A program made the position numbers and the translations under genes. A stretch of 64,000 nucleotides of DNA from Streptomyces asoensis (GTDB lineage: Bacteria; Actinomycetota; Actinomycetes; Streptomycetales; Streptomycetaceae): NCBI RefSeq assembly GCF_016860545.1, contig NZ_BNEB01000003.1, positions 992,001 to 1,056,000 of the forward strand. The letters are read 5' to 3'. The notes beneath the pieces were generated by a model. It saw only the letters and a program-made list of their open reading frames with translations, was not told where the DNA came from and searched no databases. Below, one piece after another: positions 8,892 to 16,839 of the stretch (its first letter is position 1; every line of letters begins with the position of its first letter).

Positions 8892-9167
8892 ATGGCAGAC
8901 GCGTACTTCTTGCTGGTGTGCGACGACGTGCCTCATGACGTTGTCCTCACCGATCCTGGCGTCCGCGTGATGGCCGTCGTCCAGGTCGTCCGCCGGCTGA
9001 CGGGACTGAGCCTGTGGCGCAGCAAGCTTCTGGCCACGCAGGTCCCCGCCGTCGTTCTCACCTGCGTGTCCGAGCGGGATGCGGCGGCGGCCGTCGCGGC
9101 CCTCCGCGAAGCGGGGGCCGCGGCAGAGGCGAAGGAGCAGCCCCAACCGGACTTTCCGAAGCTCTGA
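8892..9167 (+). CDS. Small protein resembling the L7/L12 C-terminal domain
   Basis: 91 residues. After a short strand (MADAYFLLVCDDVPHD), residues 24-80 follow the alpha-alpha-beta pattern of the ribosomal bL12 C-terminal domain: VVQVVRRLTGLSLWRSKLLATQVPAVV resembles the bL12 lysine-helix region, but several lysines are replaced by Arg/Ser/Trp. Such stand-alone domains are common in Streptomyces and unassigned. ATG with a G-rich leader. Its 3' side abuts the mobile-element border. Confidence 0.75.
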   Translation: MADAYFLLVCDDVPHDVVLTDPGVRVMAVVQVVRRLTGLSLWRSKLLATQVPAVVLTCVSERDAAAAVAALREAGAAAEAKEQPQPDFPKL

Positions 9168-9300
9168 GTGCGAAGCTCCGGGCCGTAGATCCTCAGGGGT
9201 GTGATGCGTTCTGCAACCGTTCTACCTGCCGTCCGAGTCCGGTCACGACTTCCTCGAATGCGAGATCGTCATCGTGACGGAGTCCCTCGGCCCCACCAAA

Positions 9301-9370
9301 AAGCCCCCGGCCAGCGAAAGACTCGCAGGTCGGGGGCTTACGGGCGTCGTGTTACTTCTTCTTGCCCTGG
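9301..9370. other. Left attachment site (attL) with displaced gpmA end
   Basis: On the minus strand this reads GGCAAGACCCAGGGCAAGAAGAAGTAA in three pieces: a lookalike of the gpmA end (...QGKKK stop), then an imperfect terminator hairpin (9301-9339) ending in TTTTTGG. The same arrangement stands at 17458-17527. Bases 9351-9370 are the identical core; outside it the two copies differ at several positions, as expected if one came from the chromosome and the other from the element. Confidence 0.82.
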
Positions 9371-9477
9371 GTCTTGCCGGGGATCTTGGTGACCTGCGTT
9401 TCCGCTGCTCAGGGATGGTGGGCTCGTGCGCCTAGTAGTCGTCGTTGGTCGTTGTTGGCCACTGTCGAGCATCCTTG

Positions 9478-9499
9478 GACGGCCCAGGGACGGCCCAGC
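9478..9499. repeat. Left arm-type repeat of the integrase
   Basis: A 22-nt sequence made of two ACGGCCCAG units, matching 17427-17448 at 21 of 22 positions. It lies 107 bases inside the left core; its partner lies 59 bases inside the right core. A position inside each end suggests arm-type integrase sites. Bases 9371-9736 otherwise show no gene. Confidence 0.65.
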
Positions 9500-9736
9500 T
9501 TCGCCCCACTCGAATGACGGCCGGCACACTCGATACACCCCGTCTGAACCTCAGCCGACGACGGTCAGCCACGACGGCGGGTGCGCCGACAGATCACGCA
9601 CGCGTGTGCCTCGCTGTACCCCCACGAGCCTCAGCCACGCTGTCGCTGCCGTCGGCCAAAGCAAGCCGTGACGGCCGGCCCGTGACGACACGGCCCTCGG
9701 CCTGTCGCGGCCAAGGGGCTCGCATACCTTCACGGC

Positions 9737-9982
9737 ATGGACTTCAACATCACAGCGGGGGAGGAAGTCGTCGTGTTCCGCGTGGCGAGCCTCGTCCAGG
9801 ATGGCCTTTCCCCCACGGATGACGACTTGGCGAAGGAACTGGGTGATGAGGTTCGCCCAGTGCTGCAAGCGCTCCTGGGCAAGGGTTGGCTTGTGGTTGA
9901 CGAGGATCGCGAGCTGGCCTTGTCCACGATCGCACGGCACGTCGTGTCCAGCCGCAGGGATGCCGAGGGGCCGCCAGCCTAG
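9737..9982 (+). CDS. Small winged-helix-like protein, unknown
   Basis: 81 residues starting MDFNITAGEEVVVFRVASLV. The segment DDDLAKELGDEVRPVLQALLGKGWLVVDEDRELALS has the helix-helix-wing spacing of a small winged-helix domain, so it may be a DNA-binding regulator of the element. I do not recognise a family. No strong ribosome binding site is visible, which lowers confidence. Confidence 0.5.
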   Translation: MDFNITAGEEVVVFRVASLVQDGLSPTDDDLAKELGDEVRPVLQALLGKGWLVVDEDRELALSTIARHVVSSRRDAEGPPA

Positions 9983-10026
9983 CAAGAGAGCTTGCCATCG
10001 CCCTGGTTCGTTCGCCACAGCGCGGA

Positions 10027-10277
10027 CTACTCGTAGATGGTCGCAGCCTGCAGAGCTCGTGCGAAGAAGGTCCAGACGCCACTGACCGGCAGCTCGCGGC
10101 TGGCATTGCCGTACCAGCCATCGGCGTCATCGACCCCTGCCGCCAAAGCCTCCAAGAAGCTCGGGAGGTCCGCGTTCTCCCATGAGCTTCCGTCCTCGGC
10201 GTGGCTGCGTTCAACGAGCGAACAAAGACGGCCAGGGCCTCTCTGCTGTCGACGTGCTCAGGAAGCTTGGTGAGCAC
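10027..10277 (-). pseudogene. Frameshifted remnant of a DUF7660-like gene
   Basis: Two minus-strand frames join into one recognisable small protein. The first reads HVDSREALAVFVRSLNA; after a +1/-1 shift near 10190 the second continues WENADLPSFLEALAAGVDD and ends WTFFARALQAATIYE. This resembles DUF7660 proteins, which have an SREDL..FV start and an (A/R)YE end. The 5' end lies eight bases from the insertion sequence, so the IS probably destroyed its promoter or N terminus and the frame then decayed. Confidence 0.55.
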
Positions 10278-10284
10278 CGCCTTG

Positions 10285-11325
10285 TTACGAGTTGGTGCGT
10301 GATAGCGGGTGAGGTGTCGCGCCTGGCTGGTGGCATGATCCGACTGTGGCGATCATGGTCAATCGGGCGGTGCTGGCGCATCGGCTGTTCACGGGAGTCT
10401 CTCGGCGTCATATAGCCGCCTGGTTGAGGAGTTGGCGACTCCGTGGCAGGCCGGCCTCGAGGACCGCCGTCATGCTGCACGCGGTGGAGTCCGGAAGCGG
10501 GCCACGGGTGCCGGCGCCCGCCATCGGCTGGTGTTCGTCGACCGGTTGATGGCCACACTGATCCATCTGCGGCACGACCTGCCGCACTCGGTGCTGGGCC
10601 TCCTGTTCGGCGTCGACCGCTCCACCATCACCCGCGCGATCGGAGAGATACGTCGACTCCTGGCTGAGCGGGGATGCGCGGTCCCCGACCGCCCTGGCCT
10701 GCGTCTGCGGACGCTGCTGGATGTGTTCGCCTACGCTCAGGCCGAGGGGTTCGAGTTGCGCCTGGACGCCACCGAGATCCAGGTCCGCCGGCCACCGGCC
10801 GGACGTGGTGGCCGGCGCGCGTTCGTCTCCGGCAAGAAGAAGCAGAACACGATGAAGGCCACCGTGATCGCGGACTGGCGTGGCCGCACGTTATGGACCG
10901 ATGCCCTGCGACCTGGACGTATGCACGACGCTACGGCCGCCCGCAACGAGGGCATCGCCGTCTGCTTCCAGCACTTCCCCGACGTCGAGGTCCTCCTGGA
11001 CGACGGTTACCTCGGCCTGAGCCGCGACCACCGCGGGCAGGCCATCACACCACCCAGAAAACCCCGGCCCGGAGCACTGCCCGACCGAGTCGAACAGTGG
11101 GAACGCGACCGCCACGGGCACTCCTCCGACCGCATCACCGTCGAACACGCCCTCGCCGACCACAAACGCTGGAGGCAACTGACTCGCTGGACCCACCGCC
11201 GTGACCGTCTGCCCGACACCTACCGCGCCATCGCCGGCCTCGTCTCCGACCGCACCAGCATCACCTGAACACAGTCCACGACCAGGCCAAACACGCCTCA
11301 CCCGCTATCACGCACCAACTCGTAA
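10285..11325. mobile_element. IS5-family insertion sequence
   Basis: 1041 bp with terminal inverted repeats: TTACGAGTTGGTGCGTGATA at the left is exactly complementary to the right end at 11306-11325, and identity extends to about 33 bp with one mismatch. It contains one DDE transposase frame. No clear target-site duplication is visible at the flanks (CTTG / GGGC). Confidence 0.88.
10346..11268 (+). pseudogene. DDE transposase of the IS (one-base frameshift)
   Basis: The protein starts at GTG 10346 (MAIMVNRAVLAHRLFTGVSRRHIAA) and must move to the -1 frame at about 10420 to continue LVEELATPWQAGLEDRRHAARGG to 11268. Joined, it matches the usual single-frame layout of this IS5-group transposase: N-terminal helix-turn-helix (DRSTITRAIGEIRRLL), then DDE_Tnp_4 with Asp in LRLDATEIQ, Asp in GRMHDATAAR and Glu in ITVEHALADHK. 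No slippery heptamer is seen at the join, so I call it a one-base deletion, though frameshifting cannot be excluded. Confidence 0.75.
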
Positions 11326-11574
11326 GGGCGGATGTGGTCGGCGACATGTCCGCCCAGGTGACTACGGCCCTAGCGGCAGCCCAGGCGAACGGCGCATCTC
11401 GACTGCTGCGAGCCGTCGTTGACCGTGGTTGACCGCACGATGTGGCGCGGCTGTGGCACGAGGACGGCTCCGCCCGAAGCTACTCTGGAGAAACCCGTCC
11501 GGACCATGCCCTCCGGCTCTCCGGGATGGAATGATGACCTGCGCCATGGTCTACCGAATTAGAGAGAGCGCGAC
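11326..11574. other. Stretch between IS and DUF262 gene
   Basis: 249 bases. A plus-strand frame entering from the IS reads RADVVGDMSAQVTTALAAAQ and ends RAVVDRG at 11432; it could be the C-terminal remnant of a gene cut by the IS, or chance. The remainder holds the promoter region of the next gene, ending in an AGAGAGAG ribosome binding site. Confidence 0.4.
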
Positions 11575-12693
11575 ATGACCCTGCAAGGCGAGATTGAGGC
11601 TGGCCGCTCCACAGTTAAGGCAGACGCCTACGCCATGTCTATCGGTGAAATCGTGAACCTTTACCGAGACCGTGAATTGGTAATCCGTCCGGAATTTCAA
11701 CGCCTCTTCCGGTGGAGCATTTCGAAGAAATCACGACTGATCGAGAGCATTCTCCTAGGAATCCCTCTTCCCTCGATTTTTGTGATGCAGAGGCACGATG
11801 GGGTGTGGGAAGTAATCGATGGCCTTCAGAGGTTGTCAACCATTCTTGAATTTATGGGAGAACTGCGAGATGAAGAGAAGGGGGACATTATGCCCGCAAG
11901 TGAGCTTCACGGTACGCGCTACCTCCCTTCCTTGAATGGCTTGACCTTCGAAGGTACGGATGAAGACTCCAGCCTGACTCCTGGCCAGCGAGTGTCTTTC
12001 AAGAGGAGCAAGCTCGACTTCAAAATTCTCCTGCCAGAGAGTGATGAAAAAGCGAAGTATGAACTCTTTGATCGCCTGAACTCTGGCGGCGAGGCGCCCT
12101 CAGCTCAAGAGGTCAGGAATTGCCAGCTCATCATGAAGAACCGCAGCTTCTTCCTCTGGCTAGACGAGCTGCGGAAGGACTCAAACTTCAATGCATGCGC
12201 ACTAATCTCCAGCCGCGCGGCCGATGAGCAATACGATCTGGAACTTGTCTGCCGCTTCCTGAGTCTCATCTCAAGCACCCTTCAAGAGCTCAAAGACATG
12301 GAGAGCGTCGATCTATTCCTGACGGAGAAAATGCTTAGCCTGGCGGGCGAAGCAAGTTTCGACCAAGCCAGCTGGGGCAAGGTCTTCCGCGATACATTTT
12401 CCCTCCTCGCCACGTCATTGGAATCAGAGTCATTCCGGCGTTACGACAGCACGAAGGAAAAATTCCTCGGCGGATTCTCCGTATCGGCGTTTGAAGCCGT
12501 CACGGTCGGTGTCGCAACCAACCTGCAAGCATGGCAGCGGCTAGAGGATGATCCTCGGGCGGCATCAGTCCGCGAGCGCGTGGAGGCGATGTGGTCAGAA
12601 GACTTCTTCCGATCGCAGGCTCGGGGTGGCGTACGCGGAACCACACGCATCCCCGCAACCATTCCCGCCGCTAAGGATTTCTTCCGCCCCTAA
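11575..12693 (+). CDS. DUF262 (ParB/sulfiredoxin-like) protein of a two-gene cassette
   Basis: 372 residues. N-terminal DUF262 domain: RPEFQRLFRW (38-47), LIESILLGIPLP (55-66) and the nucleotide-site motif IDGLQR (81-86), followed by FDRLNSGGEAPSAQEVRNC (about 163-181), the usual second DUF262 block. There is no C-terminal DUF1524 HNH nuclease, so it is not a complete GmrSD-type enzyme. The family is known from anti-phage proteins where it binds or hydrolyses nucleotides. It lies 10 bases upstream of a HEPN gene and is rich in A/T-ending codons unlike its surroundings, so it was recently acquired. Confidence 0.85.
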   Translation: MTLQGEIEAGRSTVKADAYAMSIGEIVNLYRDRELVIRPEFQRLFRWSISKKSRLIESILLGIPLPSIFVMQRHDGVWEVIDGLQRLSTILEFMGELRDEEKGDIMPASELHGTRYLPSLNGLTFEGTDEDSSLTPGQRVSFKRSKLDFKILLPESDEKAKYELFDRLNSGGEAPSAQEVRNCQLIMKNRSFFLWLDELRKDSNFNACALISSRAADEQYDLELVCRFLSLISSTLQELKDMESVDLFLTEKMLSLAGEASFDQASWGKVFRDTFSLLATSLESESFRRYDSTKEKFLGGFSVSAFEAVTVGVATNLQAWQRLEDDPRAASVRERVEAMWSEDFFRSQARGGVRGTTRIPATIPAAKDFFRP

Positions 12694-12703
12694 GGCAGAC
12701 CAG

Positions 12704-13351
12704 ATGAAGATCCGCACGACGGAGCGCCTTTACGACTACATTTCAGCCGACCTCGGCTGGCGAAAAAAGGAGCTTAGCGTATTCAAAGGACAAGTCGAGA
12801 GAGCAGAGTTCAGAGTTCAACCAGCACTCTTGCGGGCATCCATCGCACTCCTCTACGCACACTGGGAAGGATTCGTCAAGAATTCCGCCCACGCCTACCT
12901 CTGCTACCTTGCCTCACTTAAGTTGAACTACCTTCAGCTCCGACCTGAGCTGGCAGCGCTCGCCATGAGGGCGCGGCTTGAAGAATTCGAGACAACAAAC
13001 AAAGCCGAAATACACGCAGCCCTCATTCGAGATGTTCGCGAGGACGCTTCATCCCGGGCCAGAATTCCTACCAATCGCGACGCAGTGAGAACTTTCTCAA
13101 ACCTCAACTATGATCGACTGTGCGACATTCTTTGTTCCGTCGGCTGTGACTTTTCTCGCTACTCACCTTATGAAGACCTGATCGACGAACAGCTACTAGC
13201 GGCACGTAACAGGATCGCTCATGGCGAGGAAGATTACATCAGGCTTACCGATTGGGATGACGTACGAGTAGAAATCATTAAGATGATGGACGACATCTCG
13301 AACCAGATCCTAAATTCAGCAACGCAAAAAAGCTACCTCGTCGAGCAATAG
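12704..13351 (+). CDS. MAE_28990-type HEPN protein, probable RNase
   Basis: 215 residues, ATG 10 bases after the DUF262 stop. Largely helical. YAHWEGFVKN (51-60) is the signature block of MAE_28990/MAE_18760 HEPN proteins, and ARNRIAHGE near the C terminus supplies the HEPN R-x4-6-H motif (Arg168...His173), catalytic in HEPN RNases. Published comparative work on HEPN proteins noted this family beside DUF262 genes and predicted a toxin or abortive-infection role. The pair is probably one operon. Base composition matches the DUF262 gene. The likely target is tRNA or other RNA, but that is inference. Confidence 0.83.
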   Translation: MKIRTTERLYDYISADLGWRKKELSVFKGQVERAEFRVQPALLRASIALLYAHWEGFVKNSAHAYLCYLASLKLNYLQLRPELAALAMRARLEEFETTNKAEIHAALIRDVREDASSRARIPTNRDAVRTFSNLNYDRLCDILCSVGCDFSRYSPYEDLIDEQLLAARNRIAHGEEDYIRLTDWDDVRVEIIKMMDDISNQILNSATQKSYLVEQ

Positions 13352-13404
13352 CCCGACCGCCCCAGCCGCAGAGGGTGTCTCCCACTTCATGCCCGCTGCC
13401 GCTA

Positions 13405-13471
13405 GCGCGCCGCCTGGCGCGGCCAGCCGAGGCGGAGACAGGAGGCAGGCCGCGCCGCAGAGGCGGCGCGC
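13405..13471. repeat. GC-rich stem-loop downstream of the HEPN gene
   Basis: Arms GCGCGCCGCCTGGCGCGGCC (13405-13424) and 13448-13471 pair with one four-base bulge around a 23-base loop. It could terminate the DUF262-HEPN operon or act as a replication structure of the element. Confidence 0.65.
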
Positions 13472-13494
13472 TCCCGCGCCGTGCGCGGGCCTTG

Positions 13495-13586
13495 AACCAG
13501 TAGAGAAAGTTGTAACTCAGTCGGTCGTGCGGCGTTGTCCAACCAGTAGAGAAAGTTGTAACTCAGTCGGTCGTGCGGCGTTGTCC
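13495..13586. repeat. Perfect 46-bp tandem duplication
   Basis: Two identical 46-nt units (13495-13540 and 13541-13586), each beginning AACCAGTAGAGAAAGTTGTA. The unit is not a multiple of three and lies in the gene-free stretch 13352-13671. Only two copies and no spacers, so not a CRISPR. Confidence 0.9.
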
Positions 13587-13671
13587 GGTCCCGGGAGATG
13601 CTTGACGCTGCAGCGTCCCTGAGGCGTGGCACCGCTTGCCTGGGCTTTGCTGTGCCCGACTGGTGGTCGAC

Positions 13672-14115
13672 TCAGGAAGGCTCGGGTGGCTCTGCGGATA
13701 ACCAGTTAGCCAGGCGTGCGCGGGCCTCCTGCGCAATGGCCGGCCATGGGTCATCGACCAACTGAGCCACCGTCGACCGCGACGAGCGCGGGTGCCCTGC
13801 GACGAGCCTGCGCACCGAGTCATGCGGATCGGTGACCAGTTGTTCCAGTAGCTCCGGTGGGCAGTTGCGCTTGCTGGCCACCCGGTCTCGGACTCGCCAG
13901 TCGGGATCTTTGATCAGCTCGGCCAGGATCTGAGGCGGCACCGTTCTGTTGTGGGCAGCCCAGATGCGCATGTTGGGATGGTTACGTACCAGGTCCCACC
14001 AGACTGCCAGCGGCAGTGGCGCCCACGCCGAGCGGTTGTACTCCGTCGGATCCTCGCTCGCCCGCAGCCGAATGAACTCCTCAACGGAGCTGATTTCAGG
14101 GAAACGGTCCACCAT
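13672..14115 (-). CDS. Leucine-rich-repeat-variant / HEAT-like repeat protein
   Basis: 147 residues from ATG 14115 (MVDRFPEISSVEEFI); the frame stays open to 14178 with other starts. Three or four ~24-residue helical repeats of the LRV type are visible: HPNMRIWAAHNRTVPPQILAEL, DPDWRVRDRVASKRNCPPELLEQL, DPHDSVRRLVAGHPRSSRSTVAQL, DPWPAIAQEARARL. A conserved Streptomyces family of unknown role, probably a protein-binding scaffold. Its 5' end abuts the broken end of the replication gene, so it may mark a rearrangement point. Confidence 0.78.
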   Translation of the reverse strand: MVDRFPEISSVEEFIRLRASEDPTEYNRSAWAPLPLAVWWDLVRNHPNMRIWAAHNRTVPPQILAELIKDPDWRVRDRVASKRNCPPELLEQLVTDPHDSVRRLVAGHPRSSRSTVAQLVDDPWPAIAQEARARLANWLSAEPPEPS

Positions 14116-14306
14116 GGAGGCCAGTAAGCCACGGTGGAGACACCCGGCGCGAAGCATTACCTGATGCTTGATCATCAAGCACTAGCCTCACCCCGGGCCT
14201 CGCCTTATGGTGCCGGGCTTGAAGTCGTGCCCACAGCATGGGAGTTCCGGGTTCTGTCGATGCGCCATCGGCAGGAAACGCGCTGGTCGAACCGTCCACG
14301 TGATGC

Positions 14307-15284
14307 GTGTGCGGCCGCATCCTCCACCGCCTCGACTCGACCGACCTCCCGGCCGGCCAACTCCTCGTCCGCTGCGGCACCCCCCACGACCAAGAGGACG
14401 AAGCGCTCGGCACCCCGCTCAACCCGGACACCTACGACTACGAGGCCGCCGTCCTCTGGAACGCGCATGCCGGGCCCCTCTGGCGACGCTTCTCCATCTA
14501 CCTGCGCCGAGAGGTCAGCAAGCGTGCGGGCCTGTCACAGCGGGAGCTCCGCGACCATGCACGCGTCTCGTTCGCCAAGGTCGCCGAATACCAGAAGCGC
14601 GGTGCGGTCCACTTTCACGCCGTCATCCGCATCGACGGCCCAACCGGCGGGGACACCCCGCCCCCGGCCTGGGCAACCGCCGAGCTGCTGACCGACGCCA
14701 TCGGCGCTGCCGCGTCCAAGGTCCAGATCGACGGCTCGACCATCGACGGCCGCGCCCACACTTTCGTCTTCGGCCGCCAACTCGACGTCCGCACCATTCG
14801 ATCCGCCGACTTCGACGACGGCCAAGAGCTCACCGAACGCGCTGTCGCCGCCTACATCGCCAAGTACGCCACCAAGGGCGCAGAGACGGCCACCGGAGCT
14901 CTCGACCGGCCGCTGAAGTTCGTCGCCGAACTCGCTCAGCTCGACATCAGCGACCACGCCTGCCGCCTGATCCGAACCGCCTGGGCTCTCAGCGCACGCA
15001 AGGACCTCGAACACCTCCGCCTGCGTGCCTGGGCCCACATGCTCGGCTTCCGCGGCCACTTCTCCACCAAGTCCCGCCGCTACTCCACCACCCTCGGTGC
15101 CCTCCGCGACGCTCGCGCCGAATGGCGACGCGCCCAAGCCGCAGCGAACGCACCCGCCCCCGAGACGACGTACGTGCTCGCGCACTGGGTCTTCGCCGGA
15201 ACCGGCCTCTCCGACGCTGAAGCCTGGCTGGCCGCGTCCATCGAACCCGCCCCCGGAACCGAAGGAGAACCCACCCCTGGCTAG
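14307..15284 (+). CDS. RepSA-like replication initiator, N-terminally truncated
   Basis: 325 residues remain. pSAM2-family initiators are about 450-540 residues and have an N-terminal Cys-rich region that is missing; an in-frame stop at 14301 precedes this frame. The rolling-circle core is present: HxH motif in VHFHAVIR (His102, His104) and the Tyr motif YIAKYATK (Tyr183/Tyr187). It would nick the element origin during excision-replication. It overlaps the excisionase leader by operon-like spacing. Truncation suggests the element may no longer replicate alone. Confidence 0.85.
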   Translation: MCGRILHRLDSTDLPAGQLLVRCGTPHDQEDEALGTPLNPDTYDYEAAVLWNAHAGPLWRRFSIYLRREVSKRAGLSQRELRDHARVSFAKVAEYQKRGAVHFHAVIRIDGPTGGDTPPPAWATAELLTDAIGAAASKVQIDGSTIDGRAHTFVFGRQLDVRTIRSADFDDGQELTERAVAAYIAKYATKGAETATGALDRPLKFVAELAQLDISDHACRLIRTAWALSARKDLEHLRLRAWAHMLGFRGHFSTKSRRYSTTLGALRDARAEWRRAQAAANAPAPETTYVLAHWVFAGTGLSDAEAWLAASIEPAPGTEGEPTPG

Positions 15285-15306
15285 CCGACGCCTCGCCCTG
15301 GCCGAC

Positions 15307-15516
15307 GTGCCCACCGAACCGCGCACCCTGCCCTCGCGGTACCTGACGCCTGACGACCTGGTGGAGATGTTCGAGTTGCCCAGTGTCGAGACGGTCTACC
15401 AGTGGCGACGTAAGCGCACCGGGCCCCGTGGGTTCCGTGTCGGCCGGCACCTCCGCTTCGACCCGGCCGACGTGCGCGCCTGGGTGGACTCCCGGCGTGA
15501 GGGAGCGGCTGCCTGA
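15307..15516 (+). CDS. Excisionase (MerR-like helix-turn-helix)
   Basis: 69 residues from GTG 15307. The core RYLTPDDLVEMFELPSVETVYQWRRKRTGP and GFRVGRHLRFDPADVRAWV is the small winged-helix excisionase found next to actinomycete element integrases. An alternative CTG at 15277 sits ten bases after GAAGGAG and would add ten residues; it is the better placed of the two for a ribosome binding site. The stop overlaps the integrase start (TGATG), so the two are coupled. Confidence 0.85.
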   Translation: MPTEPRTLPSRYLTPDDLVEMFELPSVETVYQWRRKRTGPRGFRVGRHLRFDPADVRAWVDSRREGAAA

Positions 15517-16748
15517 TGGCCGGACACATCCAAGACCGCTGGTACAAGAACGAGGTTGGGCCTGACGGTAAGGCCCGCAGAGTGAAGAGCGAGCGCAATG
15601 GCTCGGGCGCGCGCTACCGCGCTCGGTACGTCGGCCCGGACGGTACGGAGAAGTCCAAGAGCTTCCCCGACAGACAGAAGCGGCTTGCTGACCAGTGGCT
15701 CGCCCACACCGAGGCCGACATGGCACGCGGACAGTACATCGACCCGCGTGCCGCTCGGATCACCTTCCAGCAGTACACCGAGGCGTGGGTATCCACTCAG
15801 GGGGCCGATCCGAACACCCAGGCCTCGATGGAGTCACAGCTTCGGCTGCATGCCTTCCCGTACCTGGGATCGCGACCGCTCGGCTCCTTCCAGCCTGCGC
15901 ACATCCGGGACTGGGTGCGGCAGCTTAGCGAGAACGGCATCCGGGGCTCATACGCCCGCACCATCTACTCCAACGTGCGTGCCGCCCTCAGTGCGGCCGT
16001 GGATGACGGGCACCTTCCCCGGAATCCGTGTGCGGCTCGATCGGTCCGGCCGCCGACCGTCGATGACAGGCGCGTCGCTCCCTGGACACCGGAACGGGTC
16101 TTCGTCGTCCGGGCCGGCATGCCCGAGCGGTTCCGGGCCATGGTCGACCTGGGTGGCGGCTGCGGCCTGCGGCAGGGCGAGATCCTCGGTGTGGCCGTCG
16201 ACGCGATCGACTTCGAGTCGGACACGCTCCACGTGGTCCAGCAACTCAAGCTGAGCCGAAGCAAGGCCGTCTTCGCCCCGCCCAAGGGTGGCAAGCTCCG
16301 GGATGTGCCGCTTCCTGGGCCGGTCGCTGATGCCCTGCGCGCCCATATGAAGCGGTTCCCGCCGGTCGACATCACCTTGCCGTGGAAGGTGGCGGGCGGG
16401 CCTCTGATCACCAAGCGGCTGATCTTCACCGGGCCGCGCGGTGGTCACGTCTGGCGGACGTCGCTCAACGAGGAGGCGTGGAAGCGGGCGCTGGCTTCGG
16501 CTGGGGTGATCCCCGAGCGGAAGCCTGGCGAGTCGTACACCGAGTCCCGCGAGAACGGCATGCACGCGCTCCGACACTTCTACGCCTCAGTGCTCTTGGA
16601 CGCCGGGGAGAACATCAAGGCTCTCGCCGAGTACCTCGGCCACGCGGACCCGGGCCTGACGCTCCGCGTGTATGCGCACCTCATGCCGTCGAGCCAAGAG
16701 CGGACCCGCAAGGCTGTGGCTGCCGTCTTTGGTGATTTGCGAGCGTAG
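15516..16748 (+). CDS. Tyrosine site-specific integrase
   Basis: 410 residues. N-terminal AP2-like arm-binding part, core-binding SAM-like domain (about 80-170) and catalytic domain with Arg219 (GCGLRQGE), His350-x-x-Arg353 (MHALRHF), His376 (LGHAD) and Tyr386 (RVYAHLM). All catalytic residues are present, so the enzyme should be active. It is the presumed recombinase for the gpmA-end attachment site. Translationally coupled to the excisionase. Confidence 0.95.
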   Translation: MAGHIQDRWYKNEVGPDGKARRVKSERNGSGARYRARYVGPDGTEKSKSFPDRQKRLADQWLAHTEADMARGQYIDPRAARITFQQYTEAWVSTQGADPNTQASMESQLRLHAFPYLGSRPLGSFQPAHIRDWVRQLSENGIRGSYARTIYSNVRAALSAAVDDGHLPRNPCAARSVRPPTVDDRRVAPWTPERVFVVRAGMPERFRAMVDLGGGCGLRQGEILGVAVDAIDFESDTLHVVQQLKLSRSKAVFAPPKGGKLRDVPLPGPVADALRAHMKRFPPVDITLPWKVAGGPLITKRLIFTGPRGGHVWRTSLNEEAWKRALASAGVIPERKPGESYTESRENGMHALRHFYASVLLDAGENIKALAEYLGHADPGLTLRVYAHLMPSSQERTRKAVAAVFGDLRA

Positions 16749-16783
16749 CTTTCACAAAGCTAGCCACGCAAACCATGAAAGCA

Positions 16784-16839
16784 GATTCGCATTACGCGAT
16801 TCACATTACGTCATCCACATTAAGCGATTCATTTGCGCG
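16784..16839. repeat. Degenerate 14-nt tandem repeats after the integrase
   Basis: Four head-to-tail units of exactly 14 bases: GATTCGCATTACGC, GATTCACATTACGT, CATCCACATTAAGC, GATTCATTTGCGCG. They begin the AT-rich gene-free stretch 16749-17140 between the integrase and the right end. Iteron-like; could bind the initiator, excisionase or integrase. Confidence 0.8.

Noticed and set aside
9201..9295. Open frame FYLPSESGHDFLECEIVIVTESLG before attL
   Set aside because: Short, begins after a stop, no ribosome binding site and no recognised family; may be chance or a remnant, not enough to annotate.
13495..13586. CRISPR array
   Set aside because: Two abutting 46-nt copies with no spacer and no cas genes; a simple tandem duplication.
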